Source of the DNA: Nitzschia sp. DOCU1
Taxonomy: Eukaryota; Bacillariophyta; Bacillariophyceae; Bacillariales; Bacillariaceae
Direction: 5' to 3'
NCBI GenBank assembly: GCA_951394045.1
Contig: OX595996.1
Coordinates: forward strand, 744,001 to 808,000
Length of the DNA: 64,000 nt
The notes beneath the pieces are model-generated. The model ran no database searches. It saw only the letters and a program-made list of their open reading frames with translations, and had not been told where the DNA came from. A program made the position numbers and the translations under genes. Of this stretch, positions 23,901 to 31,091 are shown piece by piece (position 1 is the stretch's first letter; every line of letters starts with the position of its first letter).

Positions 23901-25130
23901 ACGCTTTGTTGCTTTACCGAACATGCAGGCTGCACATACGGGAACGCGACATTTGGCCAGTCGCCTTGGGATGATGGAGTATCGCGCCATGATCTGTAGT
24001 TTCCGAAAGGATACATGGGCGAAGCGCAGATGGTAAGTCAGTAATTCGGTCTCGAGCTTCCTTTCCTCTCTCTCAACCTCTGTTTCATCCACTATCCTCG
24101 CAGGATTGGCAGGTGGAGCAGGCGTTGGTCCGAGTAAGTTTTCTGTGTCGTCGCGTATGTTGTTGTTAACGTCGTCGCTAACATTATCGTTGCCTATATT
24201 CGAGAAATCCGCAGGATCGTCATCTTCATCGTCGGAGATAACCTGTGCATCGAATGCCAGGACGTCGTCGCCGTCATCGTCGAATCCTGCCTCCGCACAA
24301 AACGCCGCAAACTTGGAGTATCCGGGGGCGGTCCGACACGTCGCCACGTTGGTGACCGGATCGAGTGGGATCGTTTTGGTGAAGTCTTTGGAGCTGAGGA
24401 TGACGCGGTCGTGTGTGGTTGTCGATTGGGCTGGGCCGCGATGTTGTCTTTTCATTTGTTGGGCCCAATGTTGTGGGCTGAAGAGGCGTATTCCGCATCC
24501 AGGTACGTAGTAGGAATCGTGCAGAGTGAAGTCGTGCACGTCGCCGCCGTCGGCTTCTAACCTTACTTTTGCTGTTCCTGTTGACACATTCGTGGCCTTG
24601 GCTCCCATGAACCCGTTCACGATCCGATTTGTTGGCTGTAGTTCACCGGGGAAGTCCTCGATGAACCCCGATAGGTAAGCCGTCGCGCGATTGTCGATCC
24701 CAAGGGTTGTCGAGTCTGTATCGATCACTGCTAACCGTTCTCCTTTGTTCGTCATCGTCTCCATTGCCAATAGGACTTGCCAGACTTGTAGTGTTCGCGG
24801 CGCTGCAAAGTTGATGCTGCCGCAGACGTGACATTGTAGCGGCATGTCGTTGCGTCGGTACTTGCTGGCGATGTCCCGTCGTCGCCTCACTTCCTTGTTT
24901 TGTTGACTGTGCTTCATTCGCAGCCTAAAACTAGTCCAAATCGCGATTTTCCAGGCTCGTAGATATGCTAAATAGCGAGTTAACTTAGCCCGAAAGCGTT
25001 GCTTCTTAGGATAGTAGTAGTAGCAGCTGTCGGCATAGACCGTCACCCATATGTAGATTATCAAGTACGCCAGGCCAATGTATGTCCATACGGCCAGGGT
25101 ATCTTGTAACCTCGTCGGCAGATTGAGGAA
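20916..25130 (-). CDS. pol: Copia pol polyprotein: protease, integrase, reverse transcriptase, RNase H
   Basis: The frame is open from the codon after the gag UGA (25130) to the stop at 20916; the first ATG is at 24917 (1,333 residues from there). Its first 70 codons include a hydrophobic stretch (AVWTYIGLAYLIIYIWVTVY). The protease-like region has LGIDNRATAYL where DSGA or DTGA is normally found. The integrase core shows VDQMK, then YHADNGIF, then NGQAEARIRRLQ, a D-D-E pattern. RT carries VQLDYVLAYPHAPADRDLYM and the YTDD active site. RNase H carries FVDADFAGNWD, SSCESEITGL and a C-terminal HIRSEDQPADILTKA typical of Copia. Gag and pol share one frame, so a fusion by UGA readthrough is likely; initiation at the internal ATG is the alternative. 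Confidence 0.93.
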   Translation of the reverse strand, partial: FLNLPTRLQDTLAVWTYIGLAYLIIYIWVTVYADSCYYYYPKKQRFRAKLTRYLAYLRAWKIAIWTSFRLRMKHSQQNKEVRRRRDIASKYRRNDMPLQCHVCGSINFAAPRTLQVWQVLLAMETMTNKGERLAVIDTDSTTLGIDNRATAYLSGFIEDFPGELQPTNRIVNGFMGAKATNVSTGTAKVRLEADGGDVHDFTLHDSYYVPGCGIRLFSPQHWAQQMKRQHRGPAQSTTTHDRVILSSKDFTKTIPLDPVTNVATCRTAPGYSKFAAFCAEAGFDDDGDDVLAFDAQVISDDEDDDPADFSNIGNDNVSDDVNNNIRDDTENLLGPTPAPPANPARIVDETEVEREERKLETELLTYHLRFAHVSFRKLQIMARYSIIPRRLAKCRVPVCAACMFGKATKRQWRQKAPINKDEAYLPTKPGEVVSVDQMKSPTPGFIAQMTGILTTKRYVYATVYVDSYSSFGYVYLQKTASADETIEGKHAFERLCQQNGFRVQHYHADNGIFKANKWVLDCHKCEQGLSFAGVNAHHQNGQAEARIRRLQELTRTQLTYAKRQWPQEISANLWPYALRIANDANNATPNLADKPDYRSPAELFYSTKVSTNAKRWQHFGCPVYVLDRNLQQNKPLHKWVSRARVGVYLGRSPHHSRSIALVLDIKTGLVSPQFHIKMDTMFDTIAQLYQSVESASTQQSLWQIKAGFVQQSQANVTAPKQGNATTTASKRKQVTTQNSQTREGTQVPEGAYVAPPEPRTVDMSPKTDRDSGSPTVTEGNTPGNGKQQPSTQQHQSPRMQSESGTATRRSQRRVQPAQRLIEAMTAELTTQSDVPGEVFSFQAMFPSDGRSINEDLNPLYAYKANADPDTLYLHEAQRESDWEQFGEAMELEIKQQVDMGVYTIMLLTDIPTGTTVLPAVWQLRRKRDIRTGAIKKYKARCNIDGSRMRHGEHYDQTYAPVAGWPSIRLLLALVLLFNWRTVQLDYVLAYPHAPADRDLYMKLPKGFTLDGVDDPSKYCLRVNRNLYGGKSASRIWYQYLRKRLIDKCHFVVSKHDECVFYKGNMIYVLYTDDSILAGPDQAEIERTIQEMRDANLNITIEGDLTDFLGVNIDRKEDGTIHLTQPKLIEQVISDLRMQYDNVRTKDIPMASSRLLSRHLSSTPHDDSFHYRSVIGKLNYVERGSRPDIAYAVHQCARFSIDPKKEHGDAIRWITRYLLGTRDKGIIFKADPSKGLEVFVDADFAGNWDKELAGFDKDTARSRHGYIICYAGVPVTWKSQLQQEIALSSCESEITGLSYALREAIPIIELLREMQGLGFNVHFDKAHITCNVYEDNMGAIEIARTPKARPRTKHINNRLFHFYDYVERGDIEIHHIRSEDQPADILTKALSEDLFVKHRQVIMGW

Positions 25131-26489
25131 TCACTCCTCAGTTTCTTCGGCGATATCGGCGAGAGCAGTCATTGCTTTTGCAAACTTCGACTCTTGTTTA
25201 GTCGTTGTAGTCGGCGTTGCTGGTTTCGAAGTTGTCGCGTTGCCTCCATCCTTTCCCTTTCCCAATCCTTTCTTCTCGCACTTGTCGGTCGAATGGCGGC
25301 ACCACTTTTGATGATTGGCGCAGAACCACCATTGCTTGCCATCGACTGTCTTGTTTGTGGGTTCCCCAGCTTTGGGTTTGACGGACACCCACGCAGGCAT
25401 GTCGGACTTCTTCTTCTTGTTGTTGCCTTTGGCCTTGCCGGCTTTGTTGTCATTGCTTTCAGTCGTTCTAGACTTGCCGGCAGTTCTCTGTTGACCTTGG
25501 AGTCGTTTCAGAGTGGCCTCGAGCACCATAATCTTTTCTTCTTCCGAAGATGGTGCGTTCCACTGGTTCTTTTCGACTAGCACCTCGTACTTGTTTTTGG
25601 CCAATGCCATGAGAGTGCTTGGAGTGATCGCCGTGGTTCCATCCTCGTATTCCTCTTCTTTCTTCTCGATGTAGGCAATGAATCGTTTGTCGCTTGCGGC
25701 GTGATAGCCTTTGAACAAATTTACCAAAAGGTCGTTTGTGATCTCGCCTCGCGCGGCTAAAGCATCCACAAGTCCTTTTACGTACAGATTCAGCTTGCCT
25801 ATGTCGTTGCCTATGGTAGGTAGGTAGGTATCCAGAGAGGAGAGTTGAGTCCTGATGTGTGCGGTTGTTGCGTTCGTGTCGATGCTTGATTCCCGTATGA
25901 CCACTTTGAGTAGGAGAATTCCCACGCCCTTGTTGCTGACAGTGTACTCGTCCTTGTATGCTGCTATCTTGTTGCGACCCGATGCATTTAAGCTGTTCAT
26001 GATGCAGTTGTACGCTTGCACGGAGTCTTGAGCAGCTCGATTCTGAGCGTTGACGTAGACTTGTGCACACTGATGCAGGTAGTCGAGGGTGTACTCTCCG
26101 TAGTGATTGAGGAAATTGGATGCTGGTCCGATTGGATTGTTGGGATCTTCAGGGATTGCTAGGAAGGAGTCGTCCCATCCGTTGATAGCTGCTCGTCCGC
26201 CTTTCCTGTTGAGGAAATCCTTCATTCGTTCGGGAGAGCAGTCGAAGCCTTCTTCGTCGGATGAGTACATTGAGGAAGTTGCGGATGACCAAATCTTCAT
26301 TCCCTCGGATGTCGTGTAGTCAAGCACATTCGCATGTGCGAGAGCTGGCGTGAGTGCAAACGTTGGCGCAGCGATGTTTTGCTGAGCTGGCGGCCCCGCT
26401 GGGGGGACCGCTGGTGGCACGACCGGAGGCGGTACTATCGGTGGTATCATTGGTGGAACCACTGGAGGAACCTGAAGGTTGGCGGCCAT
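25131..26489 (-). CDS. gag: Copia gag-like capsid protein
   Basis: 452 residues from ATG 26489. The N-terminus is a Pro/Val-rich repeat (VPPxIPP type), followed by a helical capsid-like core with conserved Trp and Tyr positions. Near the C-terminus a Lys-rich stretch precedes CANHQKWCRHSTDKC, a Cys/His cluster that resembles but does not equal the usual CCHC knuckle. It ends EETEE and a UGA, after which the same frame stays open into pol. It should form the virus-like particle that packages the element RNA. Confidence 0.88.
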   Translation of the reverse strand: MAANLQVPPVVPPMIPPIVPPPVVPPAVPPAGPPAQQNIAAPTFALTPALAHANVLDYTTSEGMKIWSSATSSMYSSDEEGFDCSPERMKDFLNRKGGRAAINGWDDSFLAIPEDPNNPIGPASNFLNHYGEYTLDYLHQCAQVYVNAQNRAAQDSVQAYNCIMNSLNASGRNKIAAYKDEYTVSNKGVGILLLKVVIRESSIDTNATTAHIRTQLSSLDTYLPTIGNDIGKLNLYVKGLVDALAARGEITNDLLVNLFKGYHAASDKRFIAYIEKKEEEYEDGTTAITPSTLMALAKNKYEVLVEKNQWNAPSSEEEKIMVLEATLKRLQGQQRTAGKSRTTESNDNKAGKAKGNNKKKKSDMPAWVSVKPKAGEPTNKTVDGKQWWFCANHQKWCRHSTDKCEKKGLGKGKDGGNATTSKPATPTTTTKQESKFAKAMTALADIAEETEE

Positions 26490-26532
26490 TGTAGCTGATG
26501 ATTAACTGTTGAAGAACTTGTATGTCTCTTAT

Positions 26533-26546
26533 GCGCAGAGGAAGCG
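26533..26546 (-). other. Copia primer-binding site, matching an initiator tRNA-Met D arm
   Basis: Directly inside the 5' LTR the plus strand reads gcgcagaggaagcg. This resembles the D-arm sequence GCGCAG-x-GGAAGCG common in eukaryotic initiator tRNA-Met, so the element RNA would pair with that tRNA region. The position fits a primer site; use of a tRNA 5' fragment is inference. Confidence 0.5.
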
Positions 26547-26858
26547 TGTTGAAATCTACGATGACCGGTACTGGCTAATCGTAAAAAGAGCTCAAATAAC
26601 TTGTGGTTGTGTTGCAGTGTGTTGATTCTGAAACTTATGAGCACTAACAGTGCGTAAACTAAATGTATGCTGTCGAGATAGACAGCTGATGTACTCTGAT
26701 TTGTATCGTACTTAGTGCCATCTCCATGCCTTCTCCTCGTTGGAGTCAGCACGTGGCTGTTCGGGAGTGAACGTTGCACTTCCCTATACGATTGCGTCAT
26801 CACGCTGATGACGTCGTGAAGAGCGATCCTTGACCACCAGATTTACCGTATTTGAACA
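26547..26858 (-). repeat. Copia LTR (5' LTR of the element)
   Basis: 312 bp, same ends and, by direct reading, same sequence as the LTR at 20574-20885. Promoter of the minus-strand element. Confidence 0.95.
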
Positions 26859-26864
26859 CAGATC
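26859..26864. repeat. target-site duplication, right copy (cagatc)
   Basis: It matches 20568-20573. The host exon resumes with ttccaag immediately after it. Confidence 0.9.
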
Positions 26865-27682
26865 TTCCAAGACACGTAGATATCTTGCTTGGTCGCGGAT
26901 TGACTTACCATCAACACCCTGGTAATATCAAACTTCGAACTGCAGTAGACGACCTTCTCAATGAATATGATCAAGCAAAGAGGATCAGGAAGAAAGAACT
27001 ATACAAAACCATTGTCGAAGACACGAAAATTTCGTCGAGATTCCTGACGAGAGACAAAGATGGATGGTGGGTTGAGGTGCCTGATATGGAAGCACGAGAA
27101 AAGGTCTCTAGCATGTTCAGAACAGCCAAGGCGGCGGTTGTGGGGGAGACTGAAGACGCCATAGAGGAACTAATGGGGAAAGGTACCCCCACCACATCAT
27201 CCTCTACTACTAGTAGTACGAGGAATGCTAGATGCAACAACGACGGTGTTGCATTCCGCCCGGACCGTGAAGACCAGTACATTCTGAGTTCGAGTCAGTT
27301 GCCGAGAGAGCAGGACGACGACGATGACGGCGTTTCTGGCAGCGCTGGTGACGATCCAGCATTAGTAGTTACGAAGCAAGGGAAACGAAAAGCATGCTTT
27401 TCGTTACCATATTGCGGTCTCGATGTGTGAGTGAAATGCATCGATTTGAGGATGTAGCGATAACAGTAGTGCAAATTCTCAACTCATATAATATTGATTA
27501 TTGCTGCCCATACTAGTAGCTGTTGATAAATTCGAAGCATGATTCTTTGCCGCTAAGAAGCTTGTTATTGTTGGCGATATCTGTAAGACGAAGCTCCTGA
27601 TGCGCGCTCACTGGTGTTGTCGTTTTCCGCCACGTTGGGACCAAGCAAAGTCTAAGGTTGCTGCATCACGATTCGCACCAAA

Positions 27683-28375
27683 TCACAAAGAATCAGATTT
27701 GTCAAGATCGACAACCTCTTCATTCTTTTCGGCGTCGTTGTTTTCAACCGCAATTTCAACTTTCTTCTTCTCGGCCTGGCGCAAGTCCTTGTTTTCAGGT
27801 ACGGCTGCGGCAATTCCCTCGCCTGACTCCTTCAGGGCATTTGATACTGCAGCGCCCATGGTAATGGGAATCTTGCGCACCTTGTCTTCGATCTTCATTT
27901 TGTCCTTGGAGGCGGAAATGACAAGGACACCATGGTCCAAGTTGGCCTTGAAACTATCCACATCGACGGTCGGGTCCAAAGAGAAGGTCTGAGAGAACTT
28001 CGAGGCAAAATGAGAATTCTCTGTTTTTGCAACCCGTTCTCCGCGAATGGTGATGAAACCATCTTGTTCCAAGCTAATAGTCATGTCTTCGGGTTTCACT
28101 CCGGGTACGTCGAGAGACACTTCAAACCTTTCGTCGTCATCGATCAATTCATAGCGAGGAGAAGTGGGGAACGGGCTTGATTGTTGAATCAATCGATCCG
28201 TCTGCTCCAACATCTGGTTAGCAAGCTCTCGTTGCCTCTTGAGAATTCCGGCCGCAGTGGACGGAGTGTCCAGCATGAGGGGAGAACGGAGGAGATCAGA
28301 AGGACCCAAGAGCCAACCTTGAGCCATGTTAGGGGCGGTAGCAAGGGCCAAAACAGCTGGAATCATAAACTTCAT
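27683..28375 (-). CDS. small heat-shock protein (HSP20/alpha-crystallin) with signal peptide
   Basis: 230 residues from ATG 28375; the frame opens earlier, but this Met begins a clear signal peptide (MKFMIPAVLALATAPNMAQG), so the protein enters the secretory route, either the ER lumen or, with further sorting, the plastid. Residues about 75-165 form the alpha-crystallin domain: YELIDDDERFEVSLDVPGVK, then DGFITIRGERV and a C-terminal GVLVISASK. It should hold unfolded client proteins without ATP. After the domain comes a long Lys/Glu-rich tail (EKKKVEIAVENNDAEKNEEV), longer than usual. The canonical I-x-I/V motif is replaced by RKIPIT, which still fits. Upstream, 28521-28533 has clustered GAA and TTC triplets, but not with perfect heat-shock element spacing. 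Confidence 0.9.
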   Translation of the reverse strand: MKFMIPAVLALATAPNMAQGWLLGPSDLLRSPLMLDTPSTAAGILKRQRELANQMLEQTDRLIQQSSPFPTSPRYELIDDDERFEVSLDVPGVKPEDMTISLEQDGFITIRGERVAKTENSHFASKFSQTFSLDPTVDVDSFKANLDHGVLVISASKDKMKIEDKVRKIPITMGAAVSNALKESGEGIAAAVPENKDLRQAEKKKVEIAVENNDAEKNEEVVDLDKSDSL

Positions 28376-28869
28376 GGTGAAAGTTTGGGTCTTCGCAAAA
28401 CGTTTTGTTTGAATAGCGATGTTGTTTGGGAGATTGCTCAAATTGTGAGAGCGTGCGGATGGATGGAGAGTTCCAGCCACACTTCGATGATGAGAACACC
28501 ACCTTCGTGGGATTGACAGCGAAATTCTTCGAACGATTTGTCACAACTTTGTCGTTTTTACGTAGCAAAGATAATAGCCGATTTTTTCCACGCGTTCTTT
28601 CGCGCGCGTCGTGGGATTGAATTGTCACGTGTTAACATATTATGCGTAATAAGACGTGATTTCAGTTCATAACGCAATATTGACTGTACTGCGCGAAGTG
28701 CCCACTTGTCAGGAAATGGCAAACCACACCGGATGCTGATTCAATCGTGAAGTTTCTCCGCCACGATAGCAAACTCATTCTATCCTTCGTAGTCAATGCA
28801 CCTCCACAGAATAAAAACTATGAAGGGAACAGAGATTGCCCGTGTCGTGATACTCTCCGCCCGGAAATT
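28376..28869. other. promoter region of the small heat-shock gene and 3' flank of the zinc-finger gene
   Basis: Both neighbours are on the minus strand. A GAA/TTC cluster is at 28521-28533 and a GC-rich palindromic stretch (cgcgcgcg) at about 28600-28608. I see no other gene. Confidence 0.4.
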
Positions 28870-29793
28870 TTACATGCCAGTAATAGTTCTCGTCACTCGG
28901 GGCGTCTCTTTCAAGAAAGGTATAACAGCAAGAATGATGGCTGTTGCTTGGCTAGTTTTCCGTCGCTCATGTCGATAGCGTTTGTAATCCATACCTTGAC
29001 CTTGAATAAATTCTTCCAGCTCTGCCAGCGACGGAAATCTTCTAATCGTATCGTACTCCAGCATGTTTTGTTTCCATACAGCACATTCCAAAACACTCAT
29101 TCGATAACGCAGCTCATAAAGTTCCAAAGTTTTCCAGACTTGATACCAGGCGTGACGCCGTGACGTTAAGCAGGCCATGGACGTTTCTTTGGCGGCCAAA
29201 TATCGAAGGAGGGCACGTTCCATATGCCAGCCATAGTATTGACGAGGTAACCGATTTATCCGTTCCAGAATATTGGTAGTTTCCGTAATTTCAGGATGAT
29301 ATCGACCGGAGTACAAAGTTCGGTTTCGTAAAACAATGTGCCGCCGACTGGATTGGCAGTGTTCCACAATGGCATGTCGATTCGGAAAAGCTGCGGTACC
29401 ACATAATTGGCAAGAAAGACCCACTTCCCACTTTCCAAAGTGCCACCGTCGGAACGGCATGAAATAACCTAAGACGTCTTCGTTTTCTGTCGTATCGTAA
29501 TCGCCACGATTTTCGCCGTCAAAAGTATTTGGGACATCTTGTTCTTCGAGCCACGCATGCTGTTGTCGAACCAGAAAACTATATTGCCGCTGGTGACGGC
29601 GCCCACGGCAATGTTCGAGACAGGATTGTGGACTCTTGAGCTCTCCCTTGGTATCACAAAGCAAACACTGAAATACTTCCTTTTCTTCACCGTCCTGCGA
29701 TAGGACACTGCGGCATGCAAAGTAATCGACTTCGCGAAAGGCAAGAGGCCCTTCGAGGAGCTGCATCACCCAGGTCTCTGGAAAGCTCTCCAT
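28870..29793 (-). CDS. protein with two C2H2-type (U1-like) zinc fingers, function unknown
   Basis: 307 residues from ATG 29793, single exon. Two similar Cys2-His2 fingers are visible: FQCLLCDTKG followed by LEHCRGRRHQRQ (about residues 40-70), and LSCQLCGTAAFPNRHAIVEH with RRH (about 122-150). The wide spacing and C-terminal basic residues resemble matrin/U1-type RNA-binding fingers more than classical DNA-binding ones. The C-terminal 120 residues are helical and rich in Arg, Tyr and Leu, with no known domain, and end in a basic and hydrophobic tail. It is head-to-head with the TatB-like gene, and two E2F-like sites lie between them. An RNA-processing role is only a guess. Confidence 0.65.
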   Translation of the reverse strand: MESFPETWVMQLLEGPLAFREVDYFACRSVLSQDGEEKEVFQCLLCDTKGELKSPQSCLEHCRGRRHQRQYSFLVRQQHAWLEEQDVPNTFDGENRGDYDTTENEDVLGYFMPFRRWHFGKWEVGLSCQLCGTAAFPNRHAIVEHCQSSRRHIVLRNRTLYSGRYHPEITETTNILERINRLPRQYYGWHMERALLRYLAAKETSMACLTSRRHAWYQVWKTLELYELRYRMSVLECAVWKQNMLEYDTIRRFPSLAELEEFIQGQGMDYKRYRHERRKTSQATAIILAVIPFLKETPRVTRTITGM

Positions 29794-29985
29794 AGGAAAA
29801 AGCACTCGACCACTTTCGCTGGAATGCCATTCGAAATGTCGCAGATATCACAGTTCGTGCACTGTAAGCTGTAGGGATATCAGAGCTCTGCCTTAGAAGT
29901 AATATGCAATTTGCGATGCCTTCCAGTAGCTCGCATCCCGAACAAGAGATCTTTGGGGTCAAACCATCATCGTGATTGACTCGTA

Positions 29986-30014
29986 TGGCGGGAAAATGTG
30001 AAAATGGCGGGAAC
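29986..30014. promoter_or_regulatory. two E2F-like sites in a divergent promoter
   Basis: TGGCGGGAAA (29986-29995) and TGGCGGGAAC (30005-30014) match the E2F/DP core and lie between the divergent zinc-finger and TatB-like genes. Pairing and position are suggestive; function is not shown. Confidence 0.4.
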
Positions 30015-30250
30015 TTGGTCATGAATACGTACAAACATATACAGCCAGTCTACACATGTATGTGCGGTGTCAGATGAACAGAGGTCATCGCAGTCGTGGC
30101 GAGACCAAAAAAAATAACGACCGACGCGAAAAGACGATGAGATGCGGATGAGAGAAGAGTGAATGGATTGTTGCAATTCAACGCGACCCCACTCCTCTGC
30201 TATCATTGACTATATCTCCTTATTATCGTCCTCCAATGTATCGTGTTTAG

Positions 30251-31039
30251 ATGTTTGAGGTTTCTTGGGGTGAACTTTTTGTGGTCGGGGTCGTCGGTGT
30301 TGCGGTGACGGGTCGCAAAGATTTGCCAGCTGCTTGTCGATTTGTCGGGTCGCAACTTGGCCGCGTGGTGGGTTTGCTACAAGGGGCGCGGGCTCGGGCC
30401 GATCAATACACGGCTCAAAATGAATTGCGTCAACTACAAAATGAACTTCGAAGTGGATTGCGAGAACTCGATCAAGTTCGGACTGAATTAGCAGTTGCAG
30501 CATCGGCGCAAGGAATTGTGGGGAGGACACTGGGTGCGACAACGTCGTCCGCAAATAGAGTAGCTTCAGGAATCACTAGTTCACGATCGACACCAGCAGG
30601 AGGACCCATACCGATGGTAGGTGGAACCAGTTTTGGCTCCGTTGCCGCCGTTGGGGCTACATCCGGGCTTTCAAACCAAACCACTACTTCCGCAGATGCG
30701 ACACAATCAATATCCTTTGATTTGCCGAACCCCTCTCAGAAGGTTTCGCTGGCCTCTTTGGCATCGCACTCAGAAAAGGCGGCATTGGAGGACGAGTGGG
30801 AAAAGCAGGGTATTGGCTTTCAGACTCGTGCCGAACAATTGTATAAGCTACAAAATAACCAGCATGGCGGTCCGGGCTCAGGAAGCGAACTACTAGCAAG
30901 CCTCATAAAGCAAAACCTCTTGTGGGATCAGTATGATCGAGTCGTCGGGGAGCAAGATGCGCAACTTCAAGAACGAATCGAGGCGGCGAAGGCTAGACGA
31001 CAGGGTAAGGATCCTGCCAACTCCGAGAAGGAAAGCTAG
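30251..31039 (+). CDS. TatB-like subunit of a twin-arginine translocase, probably mitochondrial
   Basis: 262 residues from ATG 30251, single exon. The N-terminus MFEVSWGELFVVGVVGVAVT, then GRKDLP, then an amphipathic helix (GSQLGRVVGLLQGARARADQ) is the TatB layout: a short transmembrane helix, the G-P-like hinge (here GRKDLP) and a charged coiled coil (QNELRQLQNELRSGLRELDQ). The rest is a Ser/Thr-rich linker and a second helical segment (about 165-255). Plant mitochondria have a nuclear TatB with a similar start that works with the mitochondrial-encoded TatC; the same partnership is likely here, since diatom mitochondrial genomes carry TatC. No cleavable presequence precedes the helix, as in plants. 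A plastid Tha4/Hcf106-type protein is less likely because there is no plastid leader. Confidence 0.7.
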   Translation: MFEVSWGELFVVGVVGVAVTGRKDLPAACRFVGSQLGRVVGLLQGARARADQYTAQNELRQLQNELRSGLRELDQVRTELAVAASAQGIVGRTLGATTSSANRVASGITSSRSTPAGGPIPMVGGTSFGSVAAVGATSGLSNQTTTSADATQSISFDLPNPSQKVSLASLASHSEKAALEDEWEKQGIGFQTRAEQLYKLQNNQHGGPGSGSELLASLIKQNLLWDQYDRVVGEQDAQLQERIEAAKARRQGKDPANSEKES

Positions 31040-31091
31040 AAGTAGTAAGATTAAATTTAGTAGGAGCAACTAGGGATATTTTTACCAAGGC

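Larger units (their letters stand above)
20574..26858 (-). mobile_element. complete Ty1/Copia-type LTR retrotransposon
   Basis: The 6,285-bp element reads on the minus strand: LTR, primer site, gag, pol (protease, integrase, RT, RNase H), polypurine tract, LTR. The integrase-before-RT order makes it Copia rather than Gypsy. The two 312-bp LTRs begin TGTT and end AACA and look identical by eye, and it is flanked by cagatc on both sides. Both frames are open apart from the single UGA between gag and pol. Intact frames and matching LTRs mean a very recent insertion, possibly still able to move or heterozygous in the strain. Confidence 0.95.
18843..27430 (+). pseudogene. Sec14/CRAL-TRIO-like HPGN protein gene, split by a Copia insertion in exon 3
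   Basis: This tandem paralogue of the gene at 15,746 has exons 18843-19553, 19870-20143 and 20367-20573, and exon 3 resumes at 26865-27430. Introns of 316 and 223 bp are at the same places as in the paralogue. The Copia element sits between the two halves of exon 3, just before the HPGN domain, in opposite orientation. Without the element and one copy of the target repeat, the three exons add up to 586 codons in one frame, so the gene was functional until the insertion. As it stands, translation would enter the LTR and end early, losing the HPGN domain. The Sec14-like N-terminal part (FLRAEGFDAPKAAKRMVKFL) could still be made. The real start is the ATG at 18843. The other haplotype may carry an intact copy. 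Confidence 0.85.
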
